Assembly (NCBI GenBank): GCA_963748075.1
Contig: CAVVHQ010000001.1
Location: 1-59,683, forward strand
Origin: VRUE01 sp963748075
Lineage (GTDB): Bacteria > Actinomycetota > Thermoleophilia > Solirubrobacterales > 70-9
DNA: 59,683 nt
Reading direction: 5' to 3'
Shown: piece after piece, positions 1-7,134 of the stretch
Numbering within the stretch: the stretch's first letter is position 1
Layout: each line of letters starts with the position of its first letter
Translations under genes and position numbers: made by a program
Notes under the pieces: model-generated
The model's input: the letters and a program-made list of their open reading frames with translations, nothing else
What the model was told of the DNA's origin: nothing
Databases searched by the model: none

Positions 1-437
1 CGCTGGCCGAGGCGCAGCGCGTGGTGATCGTCGGCGTCGACCAGATGGCCTTCTTCGCCCACCTACTTCCGCCACATGCTCAGCCTGCTCGACATCCGCG
101 CCGAAATCGTCGCCAGCACCGGCGGCGAGTCGTTGCAGCGGCTCGGGCGGATCGACGAGGAGACGCTGGTGATCGTGCTCTCCTGCGGCCGTGCGCACCC
201 GCTGCTGCTGCGGGCGATGGGCTCGCCCTGCACCGCCGCGCGCGCACCCTGGCGGTCTCCGACGCCTCGATGTCGGAGGTCGGCGAGCACCCCGAGCAAA
301 CCCTCTACTTCTCCTCCAACAGTTCCTCCTTCGCGCGCTCGAACACGGCGCTGATGGCGCTGATACAGGGCCTGGCGGACGGTCTGTACGCACGCGACGA
401 AGCGGCGCCAAAGACCGGATACGCGCTTACAAACTGA
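1..437 (+). pseudogene. SIS-domain regulator of the RpiR/MurR type, C-terminal part, frameshifted
   Basis: Only the C-terminal sugar-isomerase (SIS) domain is in the window. The protein begins upstream and its N-terminal helix-turn-helix is not seen. In RpiR/MurR regulators the SIS domain binds a phosphosugar that controls DNA binding. The reading frame changes twice. The opening frame gives VVIVGVDQMAFFA; an extra base in the C-run near position 60 moves it to a frame giving YFRHMLSLLDIRAEI and later ETLVIVLSCGRAHPLLLRAM; near position 230 a missing base restores the first frame, giving LAVSDASMSEVGEHPEQTL and the C-terminus. The continuous homology across both breaks suggests sequence errors or a decayed gene. 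It ends at TGA 435-437, just before repeat A. The family assignment rests on the SIS pattern only. Confidence 0.6.
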
Positions 438-444
438 AGTGACA

Positions 445-523
445 TAAACCGCCACCTCCTCCGCTTCGCGTCCGGGGGTGGCGGCCACGCGCCATATCGG
501 AGCCGCTCGCGAGAATCAGATCG
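445..523. repeat. Palindromic element, set 1, copy A
   Basis: Perfect inverted arms CCGCCACC (449-456) and GGTGGCGG (477-484) flank a core containing TCCTCCGCTTCGCGTCCGGG. On the minus strand the octamer TCTGATTC (513-520) and the strings CCACCCCCGGACGCG and GAGGAGGTGGCGG can be read. The same strings recur at 5557-5634 and 18949-19026. The element fills the gap between the SIS-domain gene and pdxS. No T-run follows the hairpin, so it does not look like an ordinary intrinsic terminator. Confidence 0.6.
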
Positions 524-570
524 TGACGCTCGCTAATTGGTTGTGCGAGGCGTCCGGTAATAATGCCCTG

Positions 571-1457
571 ATGGCAGAACGAGCAACCTTTCGAGTGAAG
601 ACCGGCCTCGCCGAGATGCTCAAGGGCGGGGTGATCATGGATGTGGTCACGCCGGAGCAGGCGCGGATCGCCGAGGCGGCGGGCGCCTGCGCGGTGATGG
701 CGCTGGAGCGCGTGCCGGCGGACATCCGCCGCGACGGCGGCGTCGCCCGGATGTCGGACCCGCAGATGATCAAGGGGATCCAGGAGGCGGTGACGATCCC
801 GGTGATGGCCAAGGCGCGGATCGGCCACTTCGCCGAGGCCCAGGTGCTGCAGGCGCTCGAGGTCGACTACATCGACGAGTCCGAGGTGCTGACTCCGGCC
901 GACGAGCGCAACCACATCGACAAGCTCGCCTTCGAGGTCCCCTTCGTCTGCGGCGCGACGACGCTCGGCGAGGCGCTGCGGCGGATCGGCGAGGGCGCCG
1001 CGATGATCCGCTCCAAGGGCGAGGCCGGGACCGGCAACGTGGTCGAGGCGGTGCGCCACATGCGCGAGATCGTCGGCGGGATCAAGCGGCTCGCCCAGCT
1101 CGGCCCCGAGGAGCTCTCGGCGGCGGCGAAAGAGCACCGGGCGCCGCTCGAAGTCGTACACGAGGTGGCCGCGCAGGGCCGCCTGCCGGTGCCGCTCTTC
1201 TGCGCCGGCGGGATCGCCACGCCGGCCGACGCGGCGCTGATGATGCAGCTCGGCGCCAAGGGCGACTTCGTCGGCTCGGGCATCTTCAAGAGCGGCGACC
1301 CCGAGCGCCGCGCCCGGGCGATCGTCGAGGCGACCACGCACTTCGAGGACCCCGAGCGGGTCGCCGCCGCCTCGGTCGGGCTCGGCGAGGCGATGCCGGG
1401 CTGGAGATCTCCGAGCTGGTCGCCGCCGACGCGCTCTTGCAGGACCGCGGTGCCTGA
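571..1457 (+). CDS. pdxS: PLP synthase subunit PdxS, frameshifted near the C-terminus
   Basis: Synthase subunit of the deoxyxylulose-5-phosphate-independent vitamin B6 pathway. It makes pyridoxal 5'-phosphate from ribose 5-phosphate, glyceraldehyde 3-phosphate and ammonia supplied by PdxT, in a cytosolic dodecameric complex. The start MAERATFRVKTG is supported by a TAATAAT box ending 6 nt before the ATG. Both family lysines are present, in MAKARIGHF and in IRSKGEAGTGN, and the phosphate-binding FCAGGIATPADAA is intact. Near 1402 one base is missing (ccgggctgg where ccgggcctgg is expected). As sequenced, the frame therefore runs straight into pdxT. Restoring the base gives the usual end LEISELVAADALLQDRGA and a stop at 1455-1457, about 295 residues in all, the normal family length. 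Confidence 0.93.
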
Positions 1458-2049
1458 GCGCCCGGCGCTGCGCATCGGCGTCCTCGCGATCCAGGGCGGC
1501 TTCGAACGTCACCTGGCGATGCTGCGCGGACTCGGCGCCGAGGTCGCGCAGGTGCGCTCCCCGGCCGATCTGATCGGCCTCGACGGGTTGGTGATCCCCG
1601 GCGGCGAGAGCACGACGATCGTCAAGGGGATCGAGGCGGCGGGGCTGGCGGAACCGATCCGCGCGCATCACGGGGCCGGTCGGCCGGTGTTCGGGACCTG
1701 CGCCGGGATGATCGTCTGCGACGACGAGCACCTCGGCCTGCTCGACGCGACGGCGCGGCGCAACGCCTTCGGCCGCCAGCTGCAGAGCTTCGAGGCCGAC
1801 CTGGCGGTCGAGGGAATCGGCGCCGAGCCGCTGCGAGCGGTCTTCATCCGCGCCCCTTGGGTCGACCGCTACGGTCCCGGGGTCGAGGTGATCGCCTCTT
1901 ACGACGGGCATCCGGTGGCGCTGCGCGAGGGCTCCGTCCTCGCCTGCGCCTTCCACCCGGAGCTGACCGAGGACCCGAGGCTGCACGCGCTGTTCATGGC
2001 AATGACGACGAAGGCGCGCGAGGGCGCGCCGGAGGGGGCGGGGACGTGA
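1450..2049 (+). CDS. pdxT: PLP synthase glutaminase subunit PdxT
   Basis: Class I glutamine amidotransferase that hydrolyses glutamine and channels ammonia to PdxS. The GTG at 1450 overlaps the restored pdxS stop by 8 nt and gives the family N-terminus RIGVLAIQGGFERHLAML. The oxyanion strand GGESTT, the nucleophile Cys in FGTCAGM and the His-Glu pair in AFHPELTED complete the catalytic triad. About 199 residues, the usual length. As sequenced it is fused in frame to pdxS by the single-base loss near 1402, which I take as an error and not a true fusion. The stop overlaps the next gene's GTG start (GTGA). Confidence 0.93.
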   Translation: MPERPALRIGVLAIQGGFERHLAMLRGLGAEVAQVRSPADLIGLDGLVIPGGESTTIVKGIEAAGLAEPIRAHHGAGRPVFGTCAGMIVCDDEHLGLLDATARRNAFGRQLQSFEADLAVEGIGAEPLRAVFIRAPWVDRYGPGVEVIASYDGHPVALREGSVLACAFHPELTEDPRLHALFMAMTTKAREGAPEGAGT

Positions 2050-3149
2050 AGGATTCGAGAGCGCAAGGGCTGGCGAAGATCCTGGTCGGCTACTCGACCA
2101 AGGTCAAGCAGGGCGAGGTCGTCTCGATCGACGGCGAGAGCGCCGCCGCGCCGCTGCTGCTGGCGGTCTACGAGGAGGTGCTGAAGGCGGGCGCCCAGCC
2201 GGTGATGAACGTCTCGCTCCCCGGTCAGGGGGCCGCCTATTACAAGCACGCCTCCGACGCGCAGCTCGACTGGATCTCCCCGACCTCCGAATGGCTGCTC
2301 GACAACGTCGATGTGCGGATCGCCGTCGGCGCCTCGACCAACACGCGCGAGCTCTCCGGCGTGCCGCCGGAGCGCCAGATGCGCCGCCAGCAGGCGACCG
2401 GCGAGCTGCTCGGCCGGGCGATGGAGCGCAGCGCCAAGGGCGAGTTCCGCTGGGTCTACACGCTCTTCCCGACCAACGCCTACGCCGCCGAGGCGGAGAT
2501 GAGCCTGGCCGACTACGAGGACTTCTACTACGGCGCCTGCCTCGCCGACGACGACGATCCGCTGACCGCCTGGCAGCGCGCCTCGGCGGAAACCACGCGG
2601 CTCGCCGAGTGGATCCAGGGCCACGAGGAGGTCCGCGTGACCGCGCCGGGGACCGACATCAGGCTTGGCATCGCCGGGCGCACCTTCATCCCCTGCGACG
2701 GGCGGCACAACATGCCCGACGGCGAGTTCTTCACCGGCCCGGTCGAGGACTCGGTCGAGGGCGAGGTCAGCTTCCACCTGCCGGCGACGATCGGCGGTCG
2801 AGAGGTGGCCGGCGTGCGGCTGCGCTTCGAGGCCGGCAAGGTCGTCGACGCTAGCGCCGAGCGCGGCGAGGAGTTCCTGATCGGGCTGCTCGACACCGAC
2901 GAGGGCGCCCGCCGCCTCGGCGAGCTGGGGATCGGCACCAACTACGCGATCGACCGCGGCACCCGCGAGGTGCTGCTCGACGAGAAGCTCGGCGGCACGG
3001 TCCACCTGGCCGTCGGCAGGAGCTATCCGGAATCCGGCGGAGTCAACGAGTCCGCCGTACACACCGACCTGGTCTGCGACCTGCGCCTCGGCGGCAAGCT
3101 CGAAGTCGACGGCGAGGTCATGCAGGAAGACGGAAGATTCGTCGTTTAG
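2046..3149 (+). CDS. M29-family metallo-aminopeptidase
   Basis: Cytosolic metal-dependent leucyl-type aminopeptidase (AmpS/AmpT/PepS family) that removes N-terminal residues from peptides. The GTG at 2046 overlaps the pdxT stop (GTGA) and gives VKDSRAQGLAKILVGYS, 367 residues, normal for M29. Metal-site motifs are in order: NMPDGEFFTGPVEDSVEG (first Glu), ELGIGTN (second Glu) and the C-terminal GGTVHLAVGRSYPESGG with AVHTDLVCD (His, Tyr, His, Asp). It is probably co-transcribed with pdxST, although no functional link is known to me. Its stop overlaps the stop of the convergent gene at 3146-3148. Confidence 0.92.
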   Translation: MKDSRAQGLAKILVGYSTKVKQGEVVSIDGESAAAPLLLAVYEEVLKAGAQPVMNVSLPGQGAAYYKHASDAQLDWISPTSEWLLDNVDVRIAVGASTNTRELSGVPPERQMRRQQATGELLGRAMERSAKGEFRWVYTLFPTNAYAAEAEMSLADYEDFYYGACLADDDDPLTAWQRASAETTRLAEWIQGHEEVRVTAPGTDIRLGIAGRTFIPCDGRHNMPDGEFFTGPVEDSVEGEVSFHLPATIGGREVAGVRLRFEAGKVVDASAERGEEFLIGLLDTDEGARRLGELGIGTNYAIDRGTREVLLDEKLGGTVHLAVGRSYPESGGVNESAVHTDLVCDLRLGGKLEVDGEVMQEDGRFVV

Positions 3150-3592
3150 TTGTTGGGCAGCGGCGAGCCCGCGAGCAGGAAGAACCAGGCGGCGAAGACG
3201 GCGCAGGCGAGCAGCACCGAGCCCATCACCACCGCCTCGACCACGCTGGTCGTGCCGGGGGCGCCGTCGGTGTCGCGCATGCTCTTCAGCCAGTTCGGCC
3301 GCATCGGCGCCAGCCGGTTGGTGCCGGTGACATGGACGTAGAGCGCGTTGAGGCGGCCGATCAGCCAGGCGTCGAAGAGGATCGTCAGCACGATGCCGAC
3401 CGCGACGATCGCGTAGGGCCCCTCCGCCGGGAACTGCGTGCTGGCGACCTGCGAGCCGATCCAGATCCAGCCGACCGGGATCGCCGTCCACAGCGCCAGC
3501 GCAGCGAGCAGCATCGCGACGAAGATCGCGCTCGCGGTGATCCCCCGAACCGGGCCGATCGCGCGCTGCCGGGTGGCCGTCTGCGGGCTCAT
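3146..3592 (-). CDS. Uncharacterised small membrane protein
   Basis: 148 residues, family not recognised. Three hydrophobic segments are visible: residues about 18-43 (AIFVAMLLAALALWTAIPVG), 59-80 (PYAIVAVGIVLTILFDAWLI) and 118-142 (VVEAVVMGSVLLACAVFAAW). The first 15 residues are basic and Thr/Gln-rich, which would favour a cytosolic N-terminus. A charged loop, roughly residues 82-116, separates helices 2 and 3. The gene converges on the aminopeptidase with overlapping stops and runs divergently from tebC, which starts 28 nt beyond its start. The function cannot be inferred from context. Confidence 0.7.
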   Translation of the reverse strand: MSPQTATRQRAIGPVRGITASAIFVAMLLAALALWTAIPVGWIWIGSQVASTQFPAEGPYAIVAVGIVLTILFDAWLIGRLNALYVHVTGTNRLAPMRPNWLKSMRDTDGAPGTTSVVEAVVMGSVLLACAVFAAWFFLLAGSPLPNN

Positions 3593-3604
3593 CTCCCTGG
3601 TTCA

Positions 3605-3619
3605 TAGAATGGCAAACGC
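3605..3619 (+). promoter_or_regulatory. Putative -10 box of tebC
   Basis: TAGAAT at 3605-3610 lies 9 nt before the tebC ATG at 3620, so the transcript would have almost no leader. There is no recognisable -35 hexamer or Shine-Dalgarno sequence. It matches the TANNNT-plus-start spacing seen at pdxS, recJ, the methylase gene and the amidase gene. Confidence 0.35.
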
Positions 3620-4369
3620 ATGTCTGGTCATTCCAAGTGGTCCTCGATCAAACACAAGAAGGGCGCGGCCGACGCCAAACGCGGCAAGCTCTTCACCAAG
3701 CTGGCGCGGGCGATCACGGTCGCCGCGCGTGACGGCGGCCCCGACCCCGAGGGCAACGCGGCGCTGGCCACGGCGATCCAGAAGGCGCGCGACGCCTCGA
3801 TGCCCAAGGACAACATCCAGCGGGCGGTCGACCGCGGCTCCGGCGTCGGCAGCGACGCGGCGGCGATCGAGCGAGTCGTCTTCGAGGGCTACGGGCCGGG
3901 CGGCGCCGCCGTTCTGGTCGAGGCGCTGACCGACAACCGCAACCGCACCAGCGCCGAAGTGCGCCACGCCTTCAGCAAACGCGGCGGCAGCCTCGGCGAG
4001 CCGGGCTCGGTCGCCTGGATCTTCGAGAAACGCGGCGTGCTCGCGGTCGACGGCGCCCGCTACGACGAGGACGACCTGATCGCCGCGATCGACGCCGGCG
4101 CCGACGACGTCAGCGAGGAGGACGAGCTGCTGCGGGTGCTCTGCGACCCGGCCAGCCTCGGCGCGGTGCGCGAGGCGCTGGAGAGCGGCGGCGTCGAGAT
4201 CCAGTCCGCCGAGGTCGCGATGGAGCCGAAGAGCACGGTCGAGGTCAAGGGCAACGAGGCCAAATCGCTGCTCGGCCTGATCGAAGACCTCGAAGACGAC
4301 GACGATGTGAACGAGGTCCACGCGAACTTCGACATCCCCGACGACGTCCTGGAGAAACTCGCCGCGTAA
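3620..4369 (+). CDS. tebC: YebC/TACO1-family protein
   Basis: 249 residues starting MSGHSKWSSIKHKKG, the signature N-terminus of the family, followed by GKLFTKLARAITVAARDGG. Members act at translation (assisting proline-rich stretches in some bacteria) and were formerly annotated as transcription factors. The domain-defining YGPGGAAVLVEALTDNRNRT and the acidic VSEEDELLRVLCDP segment are present. It precedes ruvCAB, a very common bacterial arrangement, with 33 nt between tebC and ruvC. Confidence 0.95.
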   Translation: MSGHSKWSSIKHKKGAADAKRGKLFTKLARAITVAARDGGPDPEGNAALATAIQKARDASMPKDNIQRAVDRGSGVGSDAAAIERVVFEGYGPGGAAVLVEALTDNRNRTSAEVRHAFSKRGGSLGEPGSVAWIFEKRGVLAVDGARYDEDDLIAAIDAGADDVSEEDELLRVLCDPASLGAVREALESGGVEIQSAEVAMEPKSTVEVKGNEAKSLLGLIEDLEDDDDVNEVHANFDIPDDVLEKLAA

Positions 4370-4402
4370 AGGCATCCGGGCTTACTCCCAGAATCACCTC
4401 CC

Positions 4403-4915
4403 ATGCAAGTCGTGATGGGGATCGACCCCGGAGCAGCCAACCTCGGCTTCGGCATCGTCCGGGTCGAGGGCAACCGCATGGTCGCGCTCGACGGCGGCGT
4501 GGTCGAAACGGCCGCCGGCGTGCCGATCGAGCGGCGCCTGCAGCGGATCCACGCCGAGCTGGGCGAGCTGCTCGCCTGGCACCAGCCGGCCGCGATGGCG
4601 GTCGAGGAGGTCTTCTTCGGCAAGAACGTGCAGACCGCGATGACCGTCGGACGGGCCAGCGGCGTGGTGATGCTGGCCGCCGCCGAGGCCGGCGTCGAGT
4701 GCTTTTCCTACACCCCGCAGGCGATCAAGATGGCCGTCTGCGGCAGCGGCGCCGCCGGCAAGAAGCAGGTGCAGCGGATGGTCGGCACGCTGCTCGGGCT
4801 GCCCGAGCTGCCGAGCCCCGACCACGCGGCCGACGCGCTCGCGGTGGCGATCTGCCACGGCGGCGGCGCCGGCCGGCGCGAGGCGGTCGCGCTGGCGCAG
4901 GGAGCGACGCGATGA
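4403..4915 (+). CDS. ruvC: Holliday junction resolvase RuvC
   Basis: 170 residues. Homodimeric endonuclease that cuts Holliday junctions bound by RuvAB. Four acidic catalytic residues are recognisable: Asp in MGIDPGAANLGFG, Glu in AVEEVFFGKN, and the pair in the C-terminal PDHAADALAVAICH. The KNVQTAMTVGRASGVV helix is also typical. The stop overlaps the ruvA ATG (ATGA), so ruvC, ruvA and ruvB are translationally coupled. Confidence 0.96.
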   Translation: MQVVMGIDPGAANLGFGIVRVEGNRMVALDGGVVETAAGVPIERRLQRIHAELGELLAWHQPAAMAVEEVFFGKNVQTAMTVGRASGVVMLAAAEAGVECFSYTPQAIKMAVCGSGAAGKKQVQRMVGTLLGLPELPSPDHAADALAVAICHGGGAGRREAVALAQGATR

Positions 4916-5517
4916 TCGCCGCGGTGCGCGGCGAGGTGATGGTGCGGCGCCCCGACCATGTCGTGATCGACGCGGGTGGGGTCGGCTACCGGCTGACCGT
5001 CTCCGCGGAAACGCTGAAAGCGGTGCCGGCGACCGGCCGCGAGGCCTTCCTGCACGCCGAGCTGGTCGCGCGCGAGGACTCGCTGGCGCTGTTCGGCTTC
5101 GCCTCCGAGGAGGAGCGCGACCTGTTCGGCCAGCTCGTCTCGGTCAGCGGCGTCGGTCCGAAGGTCGCGGTCGCGGTGCTCTCCGGCGGCCCGGCGCGCG
5201 AGCTGCTGCGGGCGATCGCCGCCGGCGACGCGAAACGCTTCCAGGCGGCGCCCGGAATCGGCAAACGCACCGCCGAGCGGATCATCGTCGAGCTGCGCGA
5301 GAAGGTCGCCGGCGCGCTGGAGGAAGAGGTTGCGCTGGGAGAGGCCGAGGAGGGCGACCCGCGGGCACTCGCCCGCGACGGCCTGGTCAACCTCGGCTAC
5401 GCGCCGCTGGAGGCCGAGCAGCTGCTCGACGGAGTCGACGGCGGCGACGCCGAGGAGCTGCTGGCGCTGGCGCTGCGCAAGGCCGGCGGCGCGGGTGGCG
5501 GGAAGCGGGTCGCATGA
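4912..5517 (+). CDS. ruvA: Holliday junction DNA helicase subunit RuvA
   Basis: 201 residues from the ATG that overlaps the ruvC stop. RuvA binds the four-way junction and recruits RuvB. Domain I begins MIAAVRGEVMVRRPDH with GGVGYRLTVS. The tandem helix-hairpin-helix motifs are SGVGPKVAVAVLSGG and PGIGKRTAERIIVELREK. A short acidic linker leads to the C-terminal RuvB-binding domain (LVNLGYAPLEAEQLLDGV). It overlaps ruvB by 4 nt. Confidence 0.96.
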   Translation: MIAAVRGEVMVRRPDHVVIDAGGVGYRLTVSAETLKAVPATGREAFLHAELVAREDSLALFGFASEEERDLFGQLVSVSGVGPKVAVAVLSGGPARELLRAIAAGDAKRFQAAPGIGKRTAERIIVELREKVAGALEEEVALGEAEEGDPRALARDGLVNLGYAPLEAEQLLDGVDGGDAEELLALALRKAGGAGGGKRVA

Positions 5518-6614
5518 GCGAGAAGAGAATTCGCACCCCAGGGCTCGAGGACACGCCCGCCGCCCCCGGACGCGGGAACGAGGGCGCGTCCATATCTGAT
5601 TCCCGCGTCCTCGTGGAAGCAGAGGAGGCGGCGGTTGATCAAGACCTCGACCGCTCGCTGCGCCCGCCGACGCTGACCGACTTCGTCAACCAGGAGCAGG
5701 TCACCGAGCAGCTCGCGATCTTCATCGAGGCGGCGCGGCGGCGCGGCGAGCCGCTCGACCATGTCCTGCTCGCCGGCCCGCCCGGGCTCGGCAAGACCTC
5801 GCTCGCCCACATCGTCGCCGCCGAGATGGAAGTGCCGCTGGTGCAGACCGCCGGCCCGGCGCTGGAGCGCAAGGCCGACGTCGCCTCCTTCCTCACCTCG
5901 CTCGAGCCCGGCAGCGTCTTCTTCGTCGACGAGATCCACCGGCTGGGGCGGGCGGTGGAGGAGACGCTCTACCCGGCGATGGAGGACGGCGAGCTGCCGG
6001 TCGTGCTCGGCCAGGGGGCCGGCGCCCGCACCGTCACCCTGCCGCTGCCGCCCTTCACCCTGGTCGGGGCGACGACCCGCGCCGGGCTGCTGACGACGCC
6101 GCTGCGCGACCGCTTCGGCGTCTGCCACCGGCTCGAGCACTACAGCCCCGAGCACCTGGCGCGGATCGTCGAGCGCTCGGCCGGCATCCTCGAGGTCGAG
6201 ATCGACGCCGCCGGGGCGCAGGCGATCGCCGAGCGCTCGCGCGGCACGCCGCGGGTCGCCAACCGGCTGCTCAAGCGGGTGCGCGACTTCGCCCAGGTGA
6301 AGGGCAGCGGCCATGTCGACGCCGCGGTCGCCGCCGCCGGCCTGGAGATGCTCGAGGTCGACGCTGGCGGGCTCGACCGCAGCGATCGCATGCTGCTCGA
6401 CATGATCGCCGAGAAGTTCTCAGGCGGCCCGGTGGGGCTTTCGACCCTGGCGGTGGCGATCGGCGAGGAGCAGGACACGATCGAGGATGTGCTCGAGCCG
6501 TATCTGCTCCAACAGGGCTTGCTGAAGCGCACTCCGCGGGGTCGCGTGCTGACCGAGCGGGCCTACGATCACCTCGGCCTGCCGGTGCCCAAACGAACGC
6601 ACAGCCTGTTCTGA
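5514..6614 (+). CDS. ruvB: Holliday junction branch migration ATPase RuvB with an extra N-terminal segment
   Basis: 366 residues, AAA+ motor of RuvAB. Walker A GPPGLGKTS, Walker B VFFVDEIHRL, sensor 1 GATTRAG with the arginine-bearing LRDRFG, and the winged-helix C-terminus (GLLKRTPRGRVLTERAY) are intact. The start overlaps the ruvA stop (ATGA). Odd feature: RuvB proteins usually go from the RxxxPE-type N-terminus almost directly to the RSLRP motif. Here residues about 15-40 (PAAPGRGNEGASISDSRVLV and the following EAEEAA) are additional and coincide with palindromic element B. The extra stretch precedes the ATPase fold and is probably a disordered extension. Confidence 0.96.
   Translation: MSEKRIRTPGLEDTPAAPGRGNEGASISDSRVLVEAEEAAVDQDLDRSLRPPTLTDFVNQEQVTEQLAIFIEAARRRGEPLDHVLLAGPPGLGKTSLAHIVAAEMEVPLVQTAGPALERKADVASFLTSLEPGSVFFVDEIHRLGRAVEETLYPAMEDGELPVVLGQGAGARTVTLPLPPFTLVGATTRAGLLTTPLRDRFGVCHRLEHYSPEHLARIVERSAGILEVEIDAAGAQAIAERSRGTPRVANRLLKRVRDFAQVKGSGHVDAAVAAAGLEMLEVDAGGLDRSDRMLLDMIAEKFSGGPVGLSTLAVAIGEEQDTIEDVLEPYLLQQGLLKRTPRGRVLTERAYDHLGLPVPKRTHSLF
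5557..5634. repeat. Palindromic element, set 1, copy B, inside ruvB
   Basis: A nested inverted repeat of 78 nt, a multiple of three. The outer arms are CCGCCGCC (5557-5564) and GGCGGCGG (5627-5634). The inner arms are GGACGCGGGAA (5568-5578) and TTCCCGCGTCC (5600-5610), 11 of 11 complementary. The octamer TCTGATTC (5595-5602) lies partly in the loop and is read as Ser-Asp-Ser. The strings CGCCCCCGGACGCGGGAA and GAGGAGGCGGCG recur in copy C at 18949-19026. Confidence 0.7.
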
Positions 6615-6626
6615 GCGCACTCTCAG

Positions 6627-6641
6627 TAACCTGAGCCCGGG
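6627..6641 (+). promoter_or_regulatory. Putative -10 box upstream of the zinc-ribbon/PAS gene
   Basis: TAACCT at 6627-6632 lies 9 nt before the ATG at 6642 and 13 nt after the ruvB stop. It may start a short-leader transcript for the secDF operon. No clear -35 hexamer is visible. Confidence 0.3.
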
Positions 6642-7130
6642 ATGCCTTTCTTCATCTGCCCCAACTGCGGGAACAGGGAGCTGAGCAGCGATCGGACGGC
6701 GGGCTTCAGCAGCCGCCCGAAGGGCTGCTCGAAATGCGGCTTCGGCTTCGTCTTCGAGCTGCTCGACGACTACTACCCGGCGCCCAACGCTGCCTTCTTC
6801 GTCTGCGACCAGGAGGCCCGGGTGATCGACGCCGGGCGCGGCAGCTTCGAGCTCACCGGGCTGACCGACGAGGATGTGATCGGCCGGCCGGTGAAGGACG
6901 TTCTCGGCCTGCAGTGGGTCGACCGCGGCGACGGCGGCGAGCAGGCCGACCGCGACGGCGACGGCGTCACCGACCCGATCGAGACCTCGCTCGAGTGGGG
7001 CGTGCGCTCGCTTGGCAAGAAGGTCTCGGTCAACGCCGAGGGCGACCTGCCCGCCGAGGCGGTCGCCGATGTGTTCCCGGCCTACGACGACGACGGCGGC
7101 CTGCTGATCGTCCTGACGCCGGAGGGATGA
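6642..7130 (+). CDS. Zinc-ribbon and PAS-like domain protein, function unknown
   Basis: 162 residues. An N-terminal zinc ribbon is indicated by two Cys pairs, CPNCGN (residues about 6-11) and CSKCGF (about 30-35). A PAS-like fold follows: AAFFVCDQEARVIDAGRG, then FELTGLTDEDVIGRPVKDVL, which matches the usual PAS entry and helix pattern. An Asp-rich loop (DRDGDGVTDPIE) resembles a calcium-binding EF-loop (DxDxDG). No signal peptide or membrane segment is seen. It lies 5 nt upstream of secDF and is probably co-transcribed, so a sensory role near membrane protein export is conceivable but unproven. Confidence 0.75.
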   Translation: MPFFICPNCGNRELSSDRTAGFSSRPKGCSKCGFGFVFELLDDYYPAPNAAFFVCDQEARVIDAGRGSFELTGLTDEDVIGRPVKDVLGLQWVDRGDGGEQADRDGDGVTDPIETSLEWGVRSLGKKVSVNAEGDLPAEAVADVFPAYDDDGGLLIVLTPEG

Positions 7131-7134
7131 GGGG

